A stretch of DNA of 64,000 nt from Blastococcus saxobsidens (GCF_002938435.1 NZ_POQT01000007.1:107927-171926), one strand, 5' to 3'; positions 10,252 to 19,599 are shown, counted from the first letter of the stretch. Translations and numbers: made by a program. The notes: generated by a model not told the origin, from the letters alone.

Positions 10252-11286
10252 TCAGCGGCTGACGACGTCGATCGGCAGCGAGCTGTCGGCACCCAGGTCC
10301 GGCTCCGACGGCGCGACCCCGGCCGCGACCAGCCGGGACCCAAGGGCCGCCACCATCGCGCCGTTGTCGGTGCAGAGCTTGGGGCTCGGCACCCGCAGCA
10401 CGATGCCGGCCGCGGCGCACCGCTCCTCGGCCAGGGCGCGCAACCGCGAGTTGGCCGCCACTCCCCCGCCCAGCACCAGGTGGTCGACGCCGTGGTCCCG
10501 GCAGGCGCGCACCGCCTTGGCGGTGAGCACGTCGGCGACCGCCTCCTGGAACGAGGCGGCGACGTCGGCCACCGGCACCGGCTCCCCCGCCCGCTCGCGG
10601 GCCTCGATCCAGCGGGCGACGGCGGTCTTCAGCCCGGAGAACGAGAAGTCGTAGGCGGGGTCGCGCGGCCCGGTGAGCCCGCGTGGGAAGGCGATCGCGC
10701 CCGGGTCGCCGTCGCGGGCGGCCCGGTCGATCGGCGGCCCGCCGGGGAACGGCAGCCCCAGCACGCGGGCGACCTTGTCGAAGGCCTCCCCCGCGGCGTC
10801 GTCGATGGTGCGGCCCAGCGACTGCACCTCCTGCGCGAGGTCGGGCACGAGCAGCAGGGAGCTGTGGCCGCCCGACACGAGCATCGCGATCGACGGTTCG
10901 GCCAGCGGCCCGTGCTGCAGCTCGTCGACGGCGACGTGCGCGGCCAGGTGGTTGACCCCGTAGAGCGGCTTGTCCAGGGCCAGCGCGTAGGCCTTGGCCG
11001 CGGCCACGCCGACCAGCAGGGCGCCGGTCAGGCCCGGACCGCTCGTCACCGCCACCGCGTCGACGTCGGAGGCGCTGATGCCGGCGTCGGCCAGCGCCCG
11101 GTGCACGGTGGGCACCATCGCCTCCAGGTGCGCCCGGGAGGCGATCTCCGGGACGACCCCGCCGAAGCGCTCGTGCTCCGCCATCGAGGTGGCCAGGGCG
11201 TCGGCGAGCAGCGTGTGCCCGCGGACGATGCCCACACCGGTCTCGTCGCACGAGGTCTCGAACCCGATGACCAGCGGCTCGCTCAC
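10252..11286 (-). CDS. tsaD: tRNA N6-adenosine threonylcarbamoyltransferase TsaD
   Basis: TsaD transfers threonylcarbamoyl from TC-AMP to A37 of ANN-decoding tRNAs (t6A), working with TsaB and TsaE, both encoded nearby. At 344 residues it is full length. Hallmarks are the metal-ligand motif [10 protein letters not shown] (His113, His117), the nucleotide motifs SGGHSSLLL and [20 protein letters not shown], and the C-terminal ligand Asp in CTDNGAMVA. The GTG at 11286 has GGGAGAAG upstream. It lies 67 bases downstream of rimI in the tsaB-rimI-tsaD cluster. Confidence 0.96.
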   Translation of the reverse strand: MSEPLVIGFETSCDETGVGIVRGHTLLADALATSMAEHERFGGVVPEIASRAHLEAMVPTVHRALADAGISASDVDAVAVTSGPGLTGALLVGVAAAKAYALALDKPLYGVNHLAAHVAVDELQHGPLAEPSIAMLVSGGHSSLLLVPDLAQEVQSLGRTIDDAAGEAFDKVARVLGLPFPGGPPIDRAARDGDPGAIAFPRGLTGPRDPAYDFSFSGLKTAVARWIEARERAGEPVPVADVAASFQEAVADVLTAKAVRACRDHGVDHLVLGGGVAANSRLRALAEERCAAAGIVLRVPSPKLCTDNGAMVAALGSRLVAAGVAPSEPDLGADSSLPIDVVSR

Positions 11287-11353
11287 GGCTTCTCCCTGCT
11301 CCCGGTCGCTCCCACGGGGCGCTCCGCTCCTCGCTCGTTCCTCGCTGCGATGC

Positions 11354-11806
11354 TCACGCCCCTGTCCGCTCCCGTTTCATCACCACGGCGTCGGTACCGC
11401 TCGGTTGGTAGTACTTCGGGCGCCGGCCGATCTCGGCGAACCCGCGCCGCCGGTACAGCTCCTGGGCCCGCTCGTTGTCCGCCCGCACCTCGAGCAGCAC
11501 CACCGGGCTGCCGCGCCGGTCTGCCTCGGCCAGCAGTGCGTCGAGCAGCAGCGCCCCCATGCCCTGCCCCTGCCGCGCGCCCGTCACGCCGATCGTGGCC
11601 ACGTGCGCCTCGTCGTCGTAGGCGATCAGGCCGGCGTACCCGACGACCGCGCCGCCGTCGTCGGCCACCAGGTAGTGCCGGGTGCGGGTCTGCGCGAGCT
11701 CGTCGCGGTACATCGCCGCCGTCCAGGTGTCGGGGGCGAAGAGCTCCTCCTCCAGCAGCATGACCGCGGGGAGGTCGGCGAGCGTCATCGGCCGCAGCCG
11801 GGTCAC
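11354..11806 (-). CDS. rimI: Ribosomal-protein-S18-alanine N-acetyltransferase
   Basis: A 150-residue GNAT-fold enzyme that acetylates protein N-termini, by family mainly ribosomal protein S18. The acetyl-CoA motif A is clear ([22 protein letters not shown], about 79-100), followed by [23 protein letters not shown] and the substrate-binding [14 protein letters not shown]. The GTG at 11806 overlaps the tsaB stop (GTGA), implying translational coupling; ATG 11788 is an alternative. The order tsaB-rimI-tsaD is standard. Upstream in-frame sequence is antisense or out-of-frame to neighbouring genes and was excluded. Confidence 0.92.
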   Translation of the reverse strand: MTRLRPMTLADLPAVMLLEEELFAPDTWTAAMYRDELAQTRTRHYLVADDGGAVVGYAGLIAYDDEAHVATIGVTGARQGQGMGALLLDALLAEADRRGSPVVLLEVRADNERAQELYRRRGFAEIGRRPKYYQPSGTDAVVMKRERTGA

Positions 11807-12438
11807 TGCGTCACGGCCTTGATCGACGTCGGCGGCACGGCGTCGGGCCGGCGCAGGTACAGCGGCACCAGCGGTCCGGCGGAGGACGGGTCGGCCAGCT
11901 GCGGGGTGGCCGCGCGGAGCAGGCCCGCGGTCGTGACGTCGGCCGGGACGACGTCGGCACCCAGCCGGGCGGCGAACGCCGGGTCGCCGGTGAACGGGCC
12001 GGGCAGCCCGAGCTCCTCCGGCCGGACCACCGCCGGGCCGTCGGTGCGCGAGCCGTCGGCGGCGTAGGCGGCCCAGTAGACCTCCTTGCGCCGGGCGTCG
12101 GTGACGACCGTGCGCGCTCCCGACCCGACCGCGTCCAGCGAGCAGACGCCGACCACGGGCAGCCCGCGGGCGTCGGCGATCGCCGCCGCGGTGACCACGC
12201 CCACCCGCAGCCCGGTGAAGGGGCCGGGACCGAGCCCGGTGACGACGGCCTCCACGTCGGCGAGCGCCACCCCCGCGTCGGCGAGCGCGCCCCGGATGGC
12301 CGGCGTCAGCAGCTCGGCGTGCTTCGTGCCGGAGGGAACCGCACGCTCGGCGAGCACCTCCGTGCCGCCGCCCGGCGTCCAGCGCGCCAGCCCGGCGACG
12401 AGCGTCGGGGTGGCGGTGTCGAGCGCGAGGACCAGCAC
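11803..12438 (-). CDS. tsaB: t6A biosynthesis protein TsaB
   Basis: A 211-residue inactive TsaD paralogue that forms the TsaBD scaffold for t6A37 tRNA modification. The ASKHA-type N-terminus LALDTATPT and the segment HAELLTPAIRGAL are typical, as is GLGPGPFTGLRVGVVTA. It lacks the metal-binding histidines of TsaD, as expected. It overlaps rimI by 4 bases and begins 7 bases after the GNAT gene stop, so all may be co-transcribed. Confidence 0.93.
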   Translation of the reverse strand: MLVLALDTATPTLVAGLARWTPGGGTEVLAERAVPSGTKHAELLTPAIRGALADAGVALADVEAVVTGLGPGPFTGLRVGVVTAAAIADARGLPVVGVCSLDAVGSGARTVVTDARRKEVYWAAYAADGSRTDGPAVVRPEELGLPGPFTGDPAFAARLGADVVPADVTTAGLLRAATPQLADPSSAGPLVPLYLRRPDAVPPTSIKAVTQ

Positions 12439-12444
12439 GACCGG

Positions 12445-12981
12445 TCAGCCTAGGCGAGTGCCGGCCGCCACCTCGTACACGATCTCCAGGCCGTCCTCCT
12501 CGTCGATCTGCTCGCCGACCACCACGAACCCCTCGCCGAGCACGAGGTCGCGGGACACGACGTTGTCGGGGGCGATGCTGGCGCGGACGGTGGTGACGGC
12601 GGGCTCGGCGGCCGCGCGGGCCAGCATCGCCCGCAGCGCCGCCCGGGCGTACCCCTGCCGGCGCTGCGCGGAGTCGATCGAGTAGCCGACCTCGACCATG
12701 CCCGAGGCGTCCGGTGGGCCGTGGAAGCCGGCCTTGCCGACCGCCAGCCGGCGGTCCGGGTCCCAGACCACCCCGGTGATCCAGTCCGCGCTGGGCGGGT
12801 CGACCAGCACCTGCACGGCCCGGATGGCCCACACCGGCCGGCACTCCTCGCCCACGAGGTACGCGCTCAGCGGCACCGGCGCGCCGGCCTCGGCGGCGGC
12901 CCGGTCGCCGTCGGCGAGGGCGCGCAAGGTCCCCGGGTCCAGCCGGACCAGCTCCACCCGCGGACCGCTGCCTTCGCTCAC
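12445..12981 (-). CDS. GNAT family N-acetyltransferase
   Basis: A 178-residue GNAT acetyltransferase related to the RimJ/RimL group by layout. The acetyl-CoA pyrophosphate-binding motif is RRQGYARAAL (about 112-121), followed by VRASIAPDNVVSRDLVLGEGFVVVG. The N-terminus VELVRLDPGTLRALADGDRAA is common in actinobacterial GNATs of unknown substrate. It precedes tsaB by 7 bases, so it may belong to the t6A operon although no functional link is known. It is divergent from the GtrA gene, with about 100 bases between. Confidence 0.85.
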   Translation of the reverse strand: MSEGSGPRVELVRLDPGTLRALADGDRAAAEAGAPVPLSAYLVGEECRPVWAIRAVQVLVDPPSADWITGVVWDPDRRLAVGKAGFHGPPDASGMVEVGYSIDSAQRRQGYARAALRAMLARAAAEPAVTTVRASIAPDNVVSRDLVLGEGFVVVGEQIDEEDGLEIVYEVAAGTRLG

Positions 12982-13084
12982 CGCGGCAGGCTAACCGGGG
13001 CGCCCTCCGGCCGCCCGCCGCACGGGCAGTGATACTCCGGCGGACCCCGGCGGCCGCGCCGGGGCCGACGCGGGAGGACGGCCG

Positions 13085-13483
13085 ATGGCGCGGGAGGCCG
13101 GGGACGGACTGCTCCGGCAGCTGCTGCGCTTCGGCGTCGTGGGCGGGTTCAGCGCCCTCGTGGACCTCGCCGTCTACACCGTGGGCCTGCACCTGGGGCT
13201 GCCCACGTACGCGGCGCGGACGCTGAGCTTCGCCGCCGGCACCACCACCGCGTACGCCCTCAACCGCCGGTGGGCCTTCCGGGCGACCGGCGGCAGGCGC
13301 CGGGCGGCGGGCTTCGCCGTCCTCTACGGCACGACCTTCGTGGTCATCCTGGCGACCAACGCCCTCTCCCTCGCGCTGCTGCCCGGCAGCTCCTGGCGGG
13401 TGACGCTCGCCTGGGCGCTCTCCCAGGGTCTGGGCACCGCGATCAACTTCGTGCTGCTCCGCCGGGTGGTCTTCCGCCACTGA
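13085..13483 (+). CDS. GtrA family membrane protein
   Basis: A 132-residue small polytopic protein. Four membrane segments are visible, at about 14-32, 39-55, 72-92 and 104-124, with the family signatures LLRFGVVGGFSALVDLAVY and the Arg-rich AYALNRRWAFR loop. GtrA proteins are thought to move polyprenyl-linked sugars across the membrane or to serve cell-wall polysaccharide synthesis; no glycosyltransferase gene lies next to it here. The ATG at 13085 has GGAGGACGGCCG upstream. It stands alone on the plus strand and converges with tsaE, leaving 8 bases. Confidence 0.87.
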   Translation: MAREAGDGLLRQLLRFGVVGGFSALVDLAVYTVGLHLGLPTYAARTLSFAAGTTTAYALNRRWAFRATGGRRRAAGFAVLYGTTFVVILATNALSLALLPGSSWRVTLAWALSQGLGTAINFVLLRRVVFRH

Positions 13484-13491
13484 CCCGGCCC

Positions 13492-13938
13492 TCAGCCCAG
13501 CCGCTGCTCCCAGCCGGGGCCGTGCGGCACGAGCACGGCGGTGCGGACGTCGTCGTCGCGCCGGTCCAGGCGCACCTCGAGGTGCTCGTCGGCCAGCTGC
13601 TCGACCAGGCCCTGCCCCCACTCGGCCACCGTCACCGACTCCTCGGTGGACGCGTCGAGATCCAGGTCGTCGACGTCGGCGTGCCCGCCCAGCCGGTAGG
13701 CGTCGACGTGCACCAGCGGGATGCGGCCGTCGCGGTGCACGCGGGCGATGACGAACGTCGGCGAGGTGACCGGCTCCCGCACGCCGAGCCCGGCGCCGAT
13801 GCCCTGGGTGAGCGCCGTCTTGCCCGCGCCCAGCGGGCCGACCAGCACGACGAGGTCGCCGGGCTCGACGAGGGCGGCCAGCTCCCGGCCGAGGGCGTGC
13901 GTGTCGGCCAGGGTGGCCAGCACGTGCTCCCGCCTCAC
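13492..13938 (-). CDS. tsaE: tRNA t6A biosynthesis ATPase TsaE
   Basis: A 148-residue P-loop ATPase needed for turnover of the TsaBD complex in t6A37 formation. The Walker A motif GPLGAGKT lies at 34-41; TSPTFVIARVH, the Walker B-like LVHVDAYRL and the WGQGL segment follow in family order. The GTG at 13938 overlaps the uracil-DNA glycosylase stop by 4 bases (GTGA), so the two are translationally coupled. It is separated from tsaB by the GNAT and GtrA genes. Confidence 0.93.
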   Translation of the reverse strand: MRREHVLATLADTHALGRELAALVEPGDLVVLVGPLGAGKTALTQGIGAGLGVREPVTSPTFVIARVHRDGRIPLVHVDAYRLGGHADVDDLDLDASTEESVTVAEWGQGLVEQLADEHLEVRLDRRDDDVRTAVLVPHGPGWEQRLG

Positions 13939-14582
13939 CGCGTCTCCCGGGCGCCGACCATGGTCGCCACGTGGCGGAGGTCGGCGGCCAGCGCGGCCCG
14001 CGGCGCACCGTTCGGGCCGAACCGGATGGCCGCCGACGGGTGGTAGGTCACGTACAGGCCGCGGCCCTCCCACTCCACGGGGCCGGCCTCCCGTGCCCGG
14101 GCGAGCACGGTGCGCGGGCCCAGGAACCACTTCGCGGCCGAGAGCCCGAGGGCGACCACCGCCGGCGGGTCGAGCAGTTCCAGCTGCCGCCGCAGCCAGC
14201 CGCTGCAGCGGCCCACCTCGTCGGCCCTCGGCGTCCGGTTCCCCGGCGGGCGGCACTTCACCACGTTGAGCACGGCGGTCCGCCCGCGGTCCAGCCCGGC
14301 CTCCCCGAGGAGCAGGTCGAGCAGCGCGCCGGACTTCCCGACGAACGGCCGGCCGGTCTCGTCCTCCGTCGCCCCCGGGGCCTCCCCGACGATCGCCACG
14401 AGCGGACGCCCGGTCACCGGCACGTCCCCGACGACGACGTGCTGCCGGGCCGCCGCGAGCTCCGGGCACGCGACGCAGGAGCGCGCGGTGTCCGCGAGGG
14501 TCGCCCAGTCAGGGGCGGCCGCAGCGGCGCGGGCCACCTCGTCGGCGGCCGCGTCGAGCCGGGGCGGACGGGGAGCGGCCAC
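13935..14582 (-). CDS. Uracil-DNA glycosylase, family 4 (Fe-S)
   Basis: A 215-residue DNA repair enzyme that removes uracil from DNA. It has the family 4 motif GEAPGATEDETGRPFVGKSG (66-85), with Glu67 in the active-site position, and the C-terminal YVTYHPSA. Four cysteines, C36, C39, C110 and C126 (C-x2-C-x70-C-x15-C), match the 4Fe-4S ligand pattern. NVVKCRPPGNRTP is the typical surround of the third cysteine. Its length is normal for thermostable-type UdgA proteins common in actinobacteria. It overlaps tsaE. Confidence 0.92.
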   Translation of the reverse strand: MAAPRPPRLDAAADEVARAAAAAPDWATLADTARSCVACPELAAARQHVVVGDVPVTGRPLVAIVGEAPGATEDETGRPFVGKSGALLDLLLGEAGLDRGRTAVLNVVKCRPPGNRTPRADEVGRCSGWLRRQLELLDPPAVVALGLSAAKWFLGPRTVLARAREAGPVEWEGRGLYVTYHPSAAIRFGPNGAPRAALAADLRHVATMVGARETR

Positions 14583-14676
14583 CCCCGCACCCTAACGATG
14601 TGCCCTGGGCCTCTTCCGCCAGCACCGGCGGCGTGCGACATTGCGCTCACGACGACCCGGCGTGAAGGGGCTGGTC

Positions 14677-15312
14677 ATGGCCGAGCTGGATCTGTACGAG
14701 TTCGCGTTCCTCGCCGGCGGACGGCAGCGCGTCGTCGACACCGCCATCGTCGCCCTCGTCGAATGCGGCCGCTTGCGCGTGCACCCCTCCGGCGAGCTCG
14801 CCATGGTCGAGGCGTTCCGCCGGCATCCGGTCGAGGCGGCTGTCCTCGACGCGGTGGGCATGCGCGGGCGCCGGTCGGTCGACACCATCCGCTGGCGGCT
14901 GGTGAACGACGACCGGATCACCGGCCTGGCCCGACCGCTCGCAGCGGCCGGACTGCTTCGCCGCCGTCCCCTTCGCGGCCGGGGACAGTGGTGCCCGACG
15001 CCGGCCGGCCGAAAGGTCCTCCGCCAGGGACCGTTCGGCGACCGCGCGCTCGACGGGGGCAGCGCGGTCGCGGTCGCGCGGCACGGGCGTGAGTTCATGA
15101 CCGACACGGCGCTGCGGTCGGCCATCTTCGAGCGGCCCTCGCCGCCACCGCTCGGCGCGGCCGAGATCGGCCGCCGGATCAGGCAGGGCCGCTGGAATCA
15201 GGAGAGCGTCGAGCCGGCCTTCCGGGTGCACCAGTCGTACACGGCGCTGGGCGGCGCGATCGGCCTCGGGCTCGGTGACGGCGGCGCCGGTGGTGACGGC
15301 GGCGGCGCCTGA
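14677..15312 (+). CDS. TIGR04222-type domain protein of unknown function
   Basis: A 211-residue protein whose N-terminus, AELDLYEFAFLAGGRQRVVD followed by TAIVALVECGRL, is typical of the actinobacterial TIGR04222 family. It contains repeated winged-helix-like LVECGRLRV / LAAAGLLRRRP segments and a Gly-rich C-terminus. Family members are often described as membrane proteins, but this copy shows only a weak hydrophobic stretch near the end (about 185-200), so it may be soluble or truncated. ATG 14677 was preferred over an upstream start because GAAGGGG precedes it and the family N-terminus begins here. It converges with the hydrolase gene. Function unknown. Confidence 0.7.
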   Translation: MAELDLYEFAFLAGGRQRVVDTAIVALVECGRLRVHPSGELAMVEAFRRHPVEAAVLDAVGMRGRRSVDTIRWRLVNDDRITGLARPLAAAGLLRRRPLRGRGQWCPTPAGRKVLRQGPFGDRALDGGSAVAVARHGREFMTDTALRSAIFERPSPPPLGAAEIGRRIRQGRWNQESVEPAFRVHQSYTALGGAIGLGLGDGGAGGDGGGA

Positions 15313-15321
15313 CTCGCGCCT

Positions 15322-16509
15322 TCAGCTGCCGGTGCGAACTTCCGCCGCAACCCGGCGGATCAGGCCGGCGAGGGCGTCGCTGACCTCGCCCGGCTCCTCC
15401 AGCGGCACCATGTGCCCGGCGCCGGGGACGACGACGTACTCGACCCGGACGTCCTCCGGGCCCCCGAGCCGCTCGACGATGAGCTCGCTGTGCTCCTTGG
15501 GGATCATCGTGTCGCGGTCCCCGGTCAGCACCAGGGTGGGCACCGCGCGCAGCGGCTCCAGCGAGCCGGTCTCGTCCAGGCCCGCGAGCGCCGGGTAGAA
15601 CTCCGCGATCACGTCGACGGGCGTGCCGGCGATCATCGCGTCCACGTAGCGCACCAGCACCGGGTCGACGTCGGCCGAGCCGAACGACAGCGACCGGGTC
15701 GCGGCGGACACCAGCTCGGCGGCCAGCCGCCTGGTCCGCTCGGCGAACACGGGCCGGTGCCGCATCGTCCAGGCGGCCACCGGGAGCACGGCGGCGCGCA
15801 CCCGGGTGAGCATCTCTGGCAGCCCGAAGTTCAGGTCGGCCAGGTTGCCGCTCGACGTCGAGACCAGGGCGGCGCCGACGACGCGGCTGCCGAACAGCTC
15901 CGGGTGCAGGGCGGCGAGGCCCATGATCGTCATGCCGCCCATCGAGTGGCCGACGAGGACGACCGGTCCGCGCAGGGCCCGGGCGTCCAGGACCGCGAGC
16001 AGGTCGCGGGCGAGCTGGTCGATGGTCGAGTGCTCCGACCTGCCCCGCCCCGAGGCGCCGTGCCCGCGCTGGTCGTAGAAGACCAGCCGCGCGCTCGGCC
16101 GGTGCCCGTTCTCCGTGGCCACCTCGGCGGCCAGCGTGCGCCGCTGGAACGCCCAGGAGGCCATCGACAGCGTGTAGCCGTGCACGAAGACGACGGTCAG
16201 CGGGGCGTCCCGCGGCCCGATCTCCTCCACGGCGAGGACCACGCCGTCGTCGGCCTGCACCAGCGCGCTCCGGTCGGCGGGCCGGGCCTCGATGCCGAGC
16301 GGGTCGACCTGCCGCAGCTGGCCCTCGCTGAGGTTCTCCGGCAGCTCCGCGGCCGGACCGAGCTCGGCGGCGCGCACCCGCCGGGCCGCGATCCGGCTGA
16401 CGGCGACCCCGGCGGCCGTGCCGGCCGCGGCCAGGCCGAGCAGGCCGCCGATGACGCCGGCCGCGTGCGCCCGCGGGTGCTTGCCGGCGGGCGTGCGGTC
16501 GCGCGCCAT
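15322..16509 (-). CDS. Membrane-anchored alpha/beta hydrolase
   Basis: A 395-residue alpha/beta-fold hydrolase. A hydrophobic segment at about 16-37 is probably an N-terminal membrane anchor. The oxyanion motif HGYT (110-113), the nucleophile elbow GHSMGG with Ser189, Asp331/Asp333 in TGDRDTM and His366 in GAGHMV form the catalytic set. The substrate is unknown; an ester or lipid is likely. The ATG at 16509 shares one base with the alr stop, so it is translationally coupled to alr. This alr-hydrolase-(tsaE) order is conserved in actinobacteria, for reasons not understood. Confidence 0.88.
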   Translation of the reverse strand: MARDRTPAGKHPRAHAAGVIGGLLGLAAAGTAAGVAVSRIAARRVRAAELGPAAELPENLSEGQLRQVDPLGIEARPADRSALVQADDGVVLAVEEIGPRDAPLTVVFVHGYTLSMASWAFQRRTLAAEVATENGHRPSARLVFYDQRGHGASGRGRSEHSTIDQLARDLLAVLDARALRGPVVLVGHSMGGMTIMGLAALHPELFGSRVVGAALVSTSSGNLADLNFGLPEMLTRVRAAVLPVAAWTMRHRPVFAERTRRLAAELVSAATRSLSFGSADVDPVLVRYVDAMIAGTPVDVIAEFYPALAGLDETGSLEPLRAVPTLVLTGDRDTMIPKEHSELIVERLGGPEDVRVEYVVVPGAGHMVPLEEPGEVSDALAGLIRRVAAEVRTGS

Positions 16510-17648
16510 CAGACGGCCCCCGCGGACCCGGTGTAGCGGCGGGTGAACCGCCCGCCGACCCGGGTGACGAGCTCGTAGTGGATCGTGCCGGTGGCGTCCG
16601 CCCACTGCTGGGCGGTCGGCTCCCCGCGGTCGCCGGGGCCCCAGAGCACCACCTCGTCCCCCGGGGACACCGTCGCGTCGCCGACGTCGAGGACGAACTG
16701 GTCCATGCAGACCCGCCCGGCGATCGTCCGCTGCGCGCCGGCCGCCAGCACCGGGGCCGAGTTCCCGCCGGCCCGCGGCACGCCGTCGGCGTAACCCACC
16801 GGCACCAGGGCGAGCGTGGTCTCGGCGGGTGTGGTGTAGGTGTGCCCGTAGGAGACCCCGGCGCCGGCCCGCACCCGCTTGGTCAGCGCGACCCGGGCCC
16901 GCACGGTCATCGCCGGCCGGAGGCCGTGGTCGGCGGCGTCCCCGCCGAGCGGGTCCAGCCCGTAGACGGCGACGCCCGGTCGCACCATGTCGAACCAGGT
17001 GTCCGGCAGCGCCACGGTCGCCGCGGAGTTGGCCAGGTGCCGGCGGGCGTCGGTGAGCCCGGCGGCACGGGCGATCGCCACCGCCTCCTCGAACACCCGC
17101 ACCTGCGCAGCGATCGTGGGGTGGGTGGGCGCGTCGGCGTAGGCCAGGTGGCTCCACAGCCCGACGACGGACACGTCGCCGTCGGCCTGGGCGCGCGCGG
17201 CCGCGGCCACCAGCTCCGGCCACTCGGTCATGGGCGCGCCCTCGCGGGAGAGGCCGGTGTCGGCGAACAGGTGCAGCCGCGCGGGGCGGCCGGTCGCGCG
17301 GGCGGCGGCGACCACCTCGGCCAGGCCCCAGCCCGCGTTCACCGACACCTCGACGTCGGCGGCCAGCGCGGCGGCGACGTCGGCACCCGGCCCGTTCAGC
17401 CAGGCGAGCACCGGGGCGGTCACGCCCGCCGCCCGCAGGGCCAGCGCCTCGGCCAGCACGGCGACCCCGAGCTGGTCCGCGCCGCCGGCCAGCGCCGCGC
17501 GCGCCGCCGGCACCAGGCCGTGGCCGTAGCCGTCGGCCTTCACCACCGCCATCAGCGGCCGGCCCACCCGCCCGCGCAGCACCGCGGTGTTCGCCGCGAT
17601 CGCGTCGAGGTCCACGACCACCTCGGCCCCGGTCCCGTTCGTCGTCAC
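16509..17648 (-). CDS. alr: Alanine racemase
   Basis: A 379-residue PLP enzyme that makes D-alanine for peptidoglycan. The PLP lysine is Lys37 in AVVKADGYGHG, and the second catalytic base is Tyr267 in GVSYGHTY. MVRPGVAVYGLDPL and GRVCMDQFVLDVG are family signatures. The GTG start at 17648 overlaps the nnr stop by 4 bases, and alr itself overlaps the downstream hydrolase, so the three are an operon. Confidence 0.96.
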   Translation of the reverse strand: MTTNGTGAEVVVDLDAIAANTAVLRGRVGRPLMAVVKADGYGHGLVPAARAALAGGADQLGVAVLAEALALRAAGVTAPVLAWLNGPGADVAAALAADVEVSVNAGWGLAEVVAAARATGRPARLHLFADTGLSREGAPMTEWPELVAAAARAQADGDVSVVGLWSHLAYADAPTHPTIAAQVRVFEEAVAIARAAGLTDARRHLANSAATVALPDTWFDMVRPGVAVYGLDPLGGDAADHGLRPAMTVRARVALTKRVRAGAGVSYGHTYTTPAETTLALVPVGYADGVPRAGGNSAPVLAAGAQRTIAGRVCMDQFVLDVGDATVSPGDEVVLWGPGDRGEPTAQQWADATGTIHYELVTRVGGRFTRRYTGSAGAV

Positions 17649-19111
17649 GGCTCCGAGTCTGGCAGGCCGCCGGGGCGGAACCCGCGCACCCGGTTGATCG
17701 TCGCGGGCAGGTGGCGGACGAGGTCCCCGGCGACGAAGGGCCCGCCGGCAGCGGCCAGCTGCCCGGCGCGGCCGTGCAGGTGCGCCGCGACGGCGGCCGC
17801 CTCGGCCGCGGGCAGGCCGGTGGCCAGCAGCGCGCCGGCGATCCCGGACAGGACGTCACCGGTGCCCGCGGTGGCCAACCACGGGGTGCCGGTGGCGTTG
17901 ACGAACGCGGTGCCCCCGGGGGCGGCGACGACCGTGGCGTCCCCCTTGAGCAGCACGACCGCGCCGAGGTCGGCGGCCAGCCGGCGGGCGGCGCCGATGC
18001 GGTCGGGACCCGGCTCGGCGCCGAAACGGGCGAACTCGCCGTCGTGCGGGGTGAGCACCGTGGGCGCCCGCCGGTCCCGCACGAGCCCGGGCTCGCGGGC
18101 GAGCAGGGTCAGCGCGTCGGCGTCGGCGAGCACCGGCAGGTCGGTGGCCAGCACCTCGGCCAGCACCGTGCGGGCGTCGTCGTCGGTGCCCATGCCGGGC
18201 CCGACCACCCAGGCCTGCACGCGGCCGGCGTCCGACGGCCGCCCGTCGGTGACGATCGCCTCCGGCCACGCGGCCCGCACGCCGTCGGCCGCCGTGCCCG
18301 CGTAGCGGACCAGCCCCGGGCGGGTGCGCAGTGCCGCGCCCGTGCACAGCACCCCGGCGCCGGGATAGGTGGACGATCCGGCGACGACGCCCACGACCCC
18401 CTGCGAGTACTTGTCGTCCCCCGCGTCCGGCAGCGGCAGCCGGCCGGCGGCATCGGCGTCGGTGAGCTGCCACGCGCCGGGGACCGGGAGGTGCTCCTCC
18501 AGGCCGATCCCGACCAGGTGGACCTCGCCGGCGTGGGCCCGCCCCTCCCCCACGACGAGCCCGGGCTTCACCGCGCCGAAGGTGACGGTGTGCGTGGCCG
18601 GGAACGCGGCTCCGGCGACCGCGCCGGTGTCCGCGTCCACCCCGCTGGGCACGTCGACGGCCACCATCAGCGCCGGTCCGGCGGCGGCCCGGTCCACCAC
18701 GGCGACGGCGTCGGGTCGCAGCCCGCCGGAGCCACCGATCCCGACGATCCCGTCGAGCACGAGGTCGGCCCGGTTTAGGTGCGCCCCGGCCGCGGACGGG
18801 TCCACCATGCGGCCACCGGCCCGCACGAGCGCGGCGCGGCCGCCGGCGTGGGCGCGGTCGGGCGCCAGCAGGACGGCGGTGACCCGCACGCCCCGGCGGG
18901 CCAGGTGGGCGCCGGCGAAGAGCGCGTCCCCGCCGTTGCCGCCCGCCCCGACGAGGAGGGTCGCGCGAGCACCGTGGGCCCGGCCCAGCAGCCGCAGGCA
19001 GACGGTGGCCAGCCCGGTCGCCGCGCGCTGCATGAGGGCGCCGTCCGGCAGGGCCGCCAGCAGCGGCGCCTCGGCTGCGCGGATCTCCGCGGCGGTGAAC
19101 AGGCCGATCAC
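17645..19111 (-). CDS. nnr: Bifunctional NAD(P)HX epimerase / ADP-dependent NAD(P)HX dehydratase
   Basis: A 488-residue metabolite-repair fusion that restores hydrated NAD(P)H. The N-terminal YjeF_N epimerase domain (about 1-205) contains LVGAGGNGGDALFAGAHLARRG and VAVDVPSGVDADTG. The C-terminal ribokinase-like dehydratase domain contains VLADADAL, VLTPHDGEFARF, VLLKGDATVVA and the catalytic ATAGTGDVLSGIAGALLA. The GTG at 19111 has GAGGAGGG 5 bases upstream and gives the family N-terminus MIGLFTAAEIRAAE. It follows acpS after 76 bases and overlaps alr. Confidence 0.94.
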   Translation of the reverse strand: MIGLFTAAEIRAAEAPLLAALPDGALMQRAATGLATVCLRLLGRAHGARATLLVGAGGNGGDALFAGAHLARRGVRVTAVLLAPDRAHAGGRAALVRAGGRMVDPSAAGAHLNRADLVLDGIVGIGGSGGLRPDAVAVVDRAAAGPALMVAVDVPSGVDADTGAVAGAAFPATHTVTFGAVKPGLVVGEGRAHAGEVHLVGIGLEEHLPVPGAWQLTDADAAGRLPLPDAGDDKYSQGVVGVVAGSSTYPGAGVLCTGAALRTRPGLVRYAGTAADGVRAAWPEAIVTDGRPSDAGRVQAWVVGPGMGTDDDARTVLAEVLATDLPVLADADALTLLAREPGLVRDRRAPTVLTPHDGEFARFGAEPGPDRIGAARRLAADLGAVVLLKGDATVVAAPGGTAFVNATGTPWLATAGTGDVLSGIAGALLATGLPAAEAAAVAAHLHGRAGQLAAAGGPFVAGDLVRHLPATINRVRGFRPGGLPDSEP

Positions 19112-19187
19112 GAACCCTCCTCGCTGGCGCTCGTCGGATCCGTGATCGGTCGCGATGCTCTGTCCCCGCATGACCTCGCACGCTCGA

Positions 19188-19574
19188 TCACGACGACTCC
19201 CGCGCCAGGCCCTCGGCGACGACGACCGCCGAGGCGATCCCGCCGTCATGGCTGAGGGACACGTGCCAGGACGTGACGCCGAGCTGTGCCGCGCGACCGG
19301 CGACCGATCCGCGCACCTCCAGGTGCGGCCGGCCGTGGTCGCCGACGGTCACCTCGGCGTCGTGCCAGCGCAGGTCACCGGGGGCGCCGAGCGCCTTCGC
19401 CAGCGCCTCCTTGGCGGCGAACCGGGCGGCCAGCGACTCCCCCGTCCGTGGCGCACCCGAGGGCGTCCGCTGCTCGTCGGCGGTGAACAGGCGGTCGCGC
19501 AGCCCGGGCGTGCGCTGCAGCGACTGCGCGAACCGTTCCACCGGCACGACATCGATCCCGACCCCGATGATCAC
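19188..19574 (-). CDS. acpS: Holo-[acyl-carrier-protein] synthase
   Basis: AcpS attaches 4'-phosphopantetheine from CoA to acyl carrier protein. The 128-residue protein has the Mg-binding [12 protein letters not shown] (Asp8) and the [12 protein letters not shown] motif with the second acidic ligand, plus [14 protein letters not shown] at the C-terminus. The GTG at 19574 gives the expected IIGVGID start. It lies between a family B repeat and nnr; glmS upstream ends 130 bases away. Confidence 0.93.
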   Translation of the reverse strand: MIIGVGIDVVPVERFAQSLQRTPGLRDRLFTADEQRTPSGAPRTGESLAARFAAKEALAKALGAPGDLRWHDAEVTVGDHGRPHLEVRGSVAGRAAQLGVTSWHVSLSHDGGIASAVVVAEGLARESS

Positions 19575-19599
19575 CGGGTCAGTCTGCCTGTCGGCCGCC

